The notes under the pieces are model-generated. The model worked only from the letters and a program-made list of their open reading frames with translations. It did not search any database and was not told where the DNA came from. Positions 59,566-64,000 of a stretch of DNA of 64,000 nt are shown one piece after another. The DNA lies in contig CM073566.1 of the NCBI GenBank assembly GCA_037074615.1, forward strand, positions 11,426,001 to 11,490,000, given 5' to 3'. Both the position numbers and the translations under genes were made by a program. Within the stretch, counting starts at the first letter, position 1; each line of letters starts with the position of its first letter. Source of the DNA: Leucaena leucocephala (taxonomy: Eukaryota > Streptophyta > Magnoliopsida > Fabales > Fabaceae).

Positions 59566-62500
59566 TGAAACATCCTTACTTTCATATGTCTTAGGGACCA
59601 TTTCGTAGCATTTAGAACCACTTACAAGGTCATTGAAGTCTAATTTCTCAATCTGGAGTTTTACTCTTATCGAGTACTGTTCACTGTGCAAATTCCAGAT
59701 GAGTGACCTGACTTCGAAAAATCATAACTAATTCTAGAAAAATCTAAATGAAGTTGTTCAAATTGCTACTTGGAGCTAACTCAATTATCTTTCAGGGAAA
59801 AATAACTCGTTGACCATTATTTGACCAAGTCAACGTCAGTCAATGTGTCAACTTTACTGTTCATCAAACGTTTTTCACCCTGAATCCAGCATTCTGGTCC
59901 CAACTTTGATAATTTATATCTCCTTGTGTAGACATCCAAATGAGTCATACTATATATAAAATCTAAGCTTGGTATGTCTACTATTTACCTTAAAAATATC
60001 ATACATTTATTTATCCATTTACTATTTTTAGTTATGGGTCAAACATCCTCATGTCCCCACGGGTTACTGTTCATAGAGTTAATTTTCAGCAACCAACATT
60101 ACATACATAAGCATACATCCATCATATATCATTCAAATATGCCAAACAACAATTATTATTAATTAATAAGTTGTTTTACATCTGGCCATACATAAATTCT
60201 CATATCTCTTTTGCATCTTTTCCTGCCTGAAATCCAGCAGCATAACCTCTACGCTTCATCTTCAGAAGGTAACTGATCTTGTACCGATTCGGTAATTCCC
60301 GTGAGAACTACCATTCTACGTAAGTACCCAGGAAAGACTGGATGAACCGGCTAGGTCCACTCACTTTCAGCCTCCTTAGACAGTACCTACGTACACAGTA
60401 CGTATCAGTTCCTTTCTCTACTATTGCCATCTTGTCATAATTTCGGCAGCGTAACGGCGTCTCTTAACATTTCCAAAATTCACTTCGACATAACCTCCCC
60501 TGTAATGGTTTACTTATTGGGATGAGATTCGGGGGAATCTCAGTAGCAACAATCATAACAATATATGTAATGCAGAGTGACAGTGCTTGCTTGTGATTGT
60601 GTACAGATAAGTATGCTGCGTGCTTCCATGCTTAATAACATATGATCATAGCATTACAGCAGAGCTTCAGACATAACATATAAGATAACAATCCAACCAA
60701 ACAATAGCACAACAAATTACAAAGCCATTACTTAAAAGTTAGGATTAGTTACTACCTCAAGAGCTCAACAGAACTCTACTATCTCTATTCTGCTTCCAGC
60801 TCCGCCAGAGCTTCCTTTCTTTCTTTCTTCCTCTCACTTTCTCTCTCTAGCACCTCCTCCTCACTCTAAAAGGCCCTTGGCGTGGTATATGAAGAGCAAG
60901 GGGGGGTATTTATAGTTTTGGTCAATGGCATTCTTGTAATTTTGAAGCCATCTGATCCTATGGTCCTGGTTTTTCCGAAATTTCCTATTTTTCTTTATTC
61001 CTTTTACTGCATCATGCATGACATCATCGTGGACACCTAATCAGTCACATGTCTCATATGGCGAAACTGAGGCCTTGTTGAAGCCTTCCAGTCCAATCCG
61101 GTACCGGTCCGATCCGATTTCCCACAAACTGGACTCACCGGCTAAGATTGTGCCACGGTCCTCAACTTTTTCTTCCTCCTCTATATTGGCGCCAAGTGGC
61201 ATCTTACTGGCACCTATCACGCCATCCAATGCTATCCAGATAAATCTAGGACTTTATCTGATCACCTCCTCGGTTATCGTGCCGACCGAGTAACTTTACT
61301 TTATTGAAACAGCATTAAAATAGTATTTTAATGCCACTTTTCCCCACATACTTCATGGGCTACGTTTTTGGGCCTTGGAATATTATCTTGGATCTCTGAT
61401 GAGCTATCAAGCTCAAGTACTCTGATGGCTCGATTCCCAAGAAACAGCCCTTGACAAATTACCAAAATACCCTTGAGTGCCCTTTCTTGCGCTACCTTAG
61501 CCCTAAGGGTAAAATCGTTATTTTACACCTTCCTGTACCCTGTCAGGGTATATACTGACTTTAAGTAACTTTATCTGTATGTACCTTGGCTCCTGGGCCT
61601 GTCCAGAATGACCAAAATGTCCTCTATTCATCTATTACTGTTTAGTACAACACAGGGGCATCTATTACTCCTGGGTTCTGCTGGACACTGGCCCACCTAT
61701 CAGTCCAAGGGTCTTACTGGGACTTTGTTGGCGCCATTATTGGGCCTTTCAGGGTCCACTACCTTCATCGCACGCATTACGAGGAATCCTCCCTTTCACT
61801 GATTATTGAATATTTTATCTATTATTCACCGTTTATACACATATCCGGACACCGGCTCCTTCTGTCCGATACACTGGCCTGCGGTGTTTAGGCATTCCTG
61901 TGAGTCATATCAGTCATCTGACTGAGGTCATCCGAACTTATTCAGTCCCTTTTCAAATACCGATAAATCTCCCTATCGGATACCCAGAGGCCTTACACTC
62001 CCGTCTGGATTTTCTATTTTGCGAATAACTTTTTCTACAGGCCTCCTATCGGTATTCTGTCAGTTTCCTGACATCTGTCCCATAAGGACGCATCATCCTG
62101 TATTTTCTCACCTGGATCTAAAATCTAGGATATCCGGTAGGAATTTTTATAACTTTTGGACGATCAGTCCATTTCTGGCTATCTGGAGTCTTCAAAAATT
62201 CCTGTATTAAGCCAGATTACCGAGCGTCACTTGCTCTCTCTACCGGTGAAATCTGGGACTGAAATGCTTTCGGACAGTCCAAACCACTTCCGGCCTGACT
62301 TTCTTTAATTACAATTTAGTCCCAGGGAACTTTTCTTCTTTTCATTTAAGTCCCTTTTTACTTGGCTAAAATTACACTTAAGGACCCCACATTTTTGTCT
62401 ACTTCTCTTTTTGGCCTTGCACCTTTTCATAATTGCATCTAAGTCCCTTCCTTTTCTTTTCTTTACTTTACTAGGTCTAAGGGCATTATTGTCTTTTCAT

Positions 62501-62756
62501 ATCTTACCAGAGTATTCTCTGGCCCTGGTTAACTATCCAGATACCCCTTCTTGACTGTCTAACCTTAGCCAAATGACCAAAATACCCTTTACTCATTCTT
62601 CAGTTATTCTATAACATAAGGGCATTTTTGTCATTTTGCACATTTTTCCCGGACACCGGCCCCTCTTACTACTAAACTGATATTATGGGCTTGGGCCTTC
62701 CCTGGTATCACTATGGGCCTTAGAAAACACTGTATGGCCTCTGTCCATAGTCCGAT
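59566..62756 (-). repeat. LTR H (B-type, minus strand), cut by LTR I
   Basis: Starts TGAAACATCC and follows the B-type LTR to its CCATAGTCCGAT, equivalent to B near 20130, where LTR I interrupts it. The stretch 60900-61130 resembles the A-type LTR, not B. TATA box on the minus strand at 60907-60914. Whether it is a solo LTR or one end of an element cannot be seen here. Confidence 0.8.
60907..60914 (-). promoter_or_regulatory. TATA box of LTR H
   Basis: TATAAATA on the minus strand, inside the A-like stretch of this mosaic LTR. Confidence 0.55.
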
Positions 62757-64000
62757 TGTCACATCCTTAATTTTATACATCTTAGGAACCATTCAGTAGC
62801 ATTTGGAACCACTTTCAGGGTCATAGAAGTCCAAACTCTCAATCTGGAATTTTACTCTTTTCGGTACTGTTCACTGTAGCAAATTTCAGATGAGTGACTT
62901 GACTTTTAAAAATCATAACTAATTCTAAAAAAATTTAAACGAAGTGGTTCAAAGTGCTACATGAAGCTAACTCAATTATCTTTCAGGGAAAAATCATTGG
63001 TTGACCATTACTTGAACGATTTAATGTGGGTCAACATTTTAAAGTTACTGTTCATCCAGTGATCTTCTCCTGAATCCAGCATTTTGGTTCCATCTTTGGT
63101 AATTTATATCCTTTCGTACAGACATCAAAATGGGACATTCTATATATCAAATTAAATCTTAGTATGTCTACTTTTTACCATAAAAATTTCGTGCATTAAT
63201 TCAACCATTTACTATTTTTAATGATTTATCAAACATGCATAGGTCCTCACGAGTTACTGTTCACTGAACCTATTTTCAGCATTCAATCTTCACATACACA
63301 TGCATACAACCATCACATATTAGTCATACATGCCAGATAACAATTATTATTAGATAATCAATTGTTGTATATCAGTGTATGATCAATCCCCTCAAATTTC
63401 TATTACATCTTTTCACTGTCTAAAATCCGGCAGCATAACTGCTACAATTCTTCTTTAGAAAGTAACCGATGTTGTACCGATTCGGTAATTCCCTCATGAG
63501 AACTACCATTCTACGTAGTATCCAGGAAAGACTGGATGAACCTGCTAGGTCTACTCACTTCCAGCCTCCTTAGACAGCACTACGTACACAGTATGTATCA
63601 GTTCCTTTCCCTGTTCCTGCTTTCTTGCCGGAATTTCGGCAGCATAACGGCATCTCTTAAAATTCCCAAATTTCATTTTGATAGAACCTCCCCTGTAATG
63701 TTATGTATGGGAATGAGATTCAAAAGAATCCCAGTAGCAAAAATCATAACAATATATGTAATGCAGAGTGACGGTGCTTGCTTGTGATTGTGTACAGATA
63801 AGTATACTGCATGCTTCCATATTCAATAACATATGATCATAGCATTGGAATAGAGCTTCAAGCATAACATATAAGACAACAATCCAATCAAACAAAACAA
63901 CACATCACAAAGACATTACATAAGAGCTAGGATTAGTTACTACCTCAAAAGCAGAGCTTCAGAACCTCTCTACTACTTCCAACTCCACCAGAACTTCCTT
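62757..64000 (-). repeat. LTR I (A-type, minus strand), truncated by window end
   Basis: Starts TGTCACATCC and aligns with the first 1.2 kb of the A LTRs (38795 and 47089), more diverged from each than they are from one another. The expected duplication left of it is CCGAT (62752-62756). It continues beyond the window. Confidence 0.82.

Overview
This 64 kb window looks like repeat-rich plant (angiosperm) nuclear DNA. I see no host gene, tRNA, rRNA or CRISPR. Nearly every base can be assigned to LTR retrotransposons inserted into one another. Most are Ty3/gypsy elements with long LTRs (2.8-3.6 kb), a primer-binding site matching initiator Met tRNA (TGGTATCAGAGC) and the purine tract plus GACGAAATTT signature common in Tekay/Del-type chromoviruses. 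The species cannot be named from the sequence. Element letters below are mine.

Layout. (D) An old minus-strand element with gag but no visible pol forms the left background: 1-565, 24270-25186 and 28375-29060. (C) 566-24269, minus strand, inserted in D with 5-bp duplications AGAGC. Its left LTR carries an opposite-strand solo LTR (S1, 1999-5003, CCAAG). Its interior carries (B) 9055-20568, minus strand, CTAGT, a gag-only element. (S2) 25187-28374, a plus-strand solo LTR in D's gag, TAGCA. (E) An old plus-strand element from about 29061 to beyond 53670, with a truncated 5' LTR. Inside E are a Copia-like LTR (29251-31136), a solo LTR (S3, 34580-37924, GAGGA) and (A) 38795-49929, minus strand, TCTGC. 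A is the only element with a nearly full gag-pol. (F) A minus-strand element entering E's 3' LTR at 53671. A small LTR scrap (59410-59565) is followed by LTR H (59566-62756), which is itself broken at 62757 by LTR I of the A family, running off the window.

Coding content. Element A has gag, a CCHC knuckle, protease, reverse transcriptase, RNase H, integrase and a chromodomain-like tail. It is broken by a gag/pol frame change, two compensating indels before RT, one TAG before integrase, and changed residues in the protease and the integrase zinc finger. It also has an extra open frame of about 197 codons (one internal TGA) between the 5' LTR and gag. B, C, D and E keep only gag or gag-protease relics, so they look non-autonomous.

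Most unusual structure. The non-coding interiors of B, C, D, E and F carry arrays of short hairpin modules. Each class keeps a constant loop (TAACTGC or ATCTG) while both stem arms change together. A further array class is built on the palindrome GTCGCGAC. That array also occurs inside the unrelated Copia-like LTR, and its variants form a series consistent with CpG decay. These arrays are the best candidates here for something not yet described.
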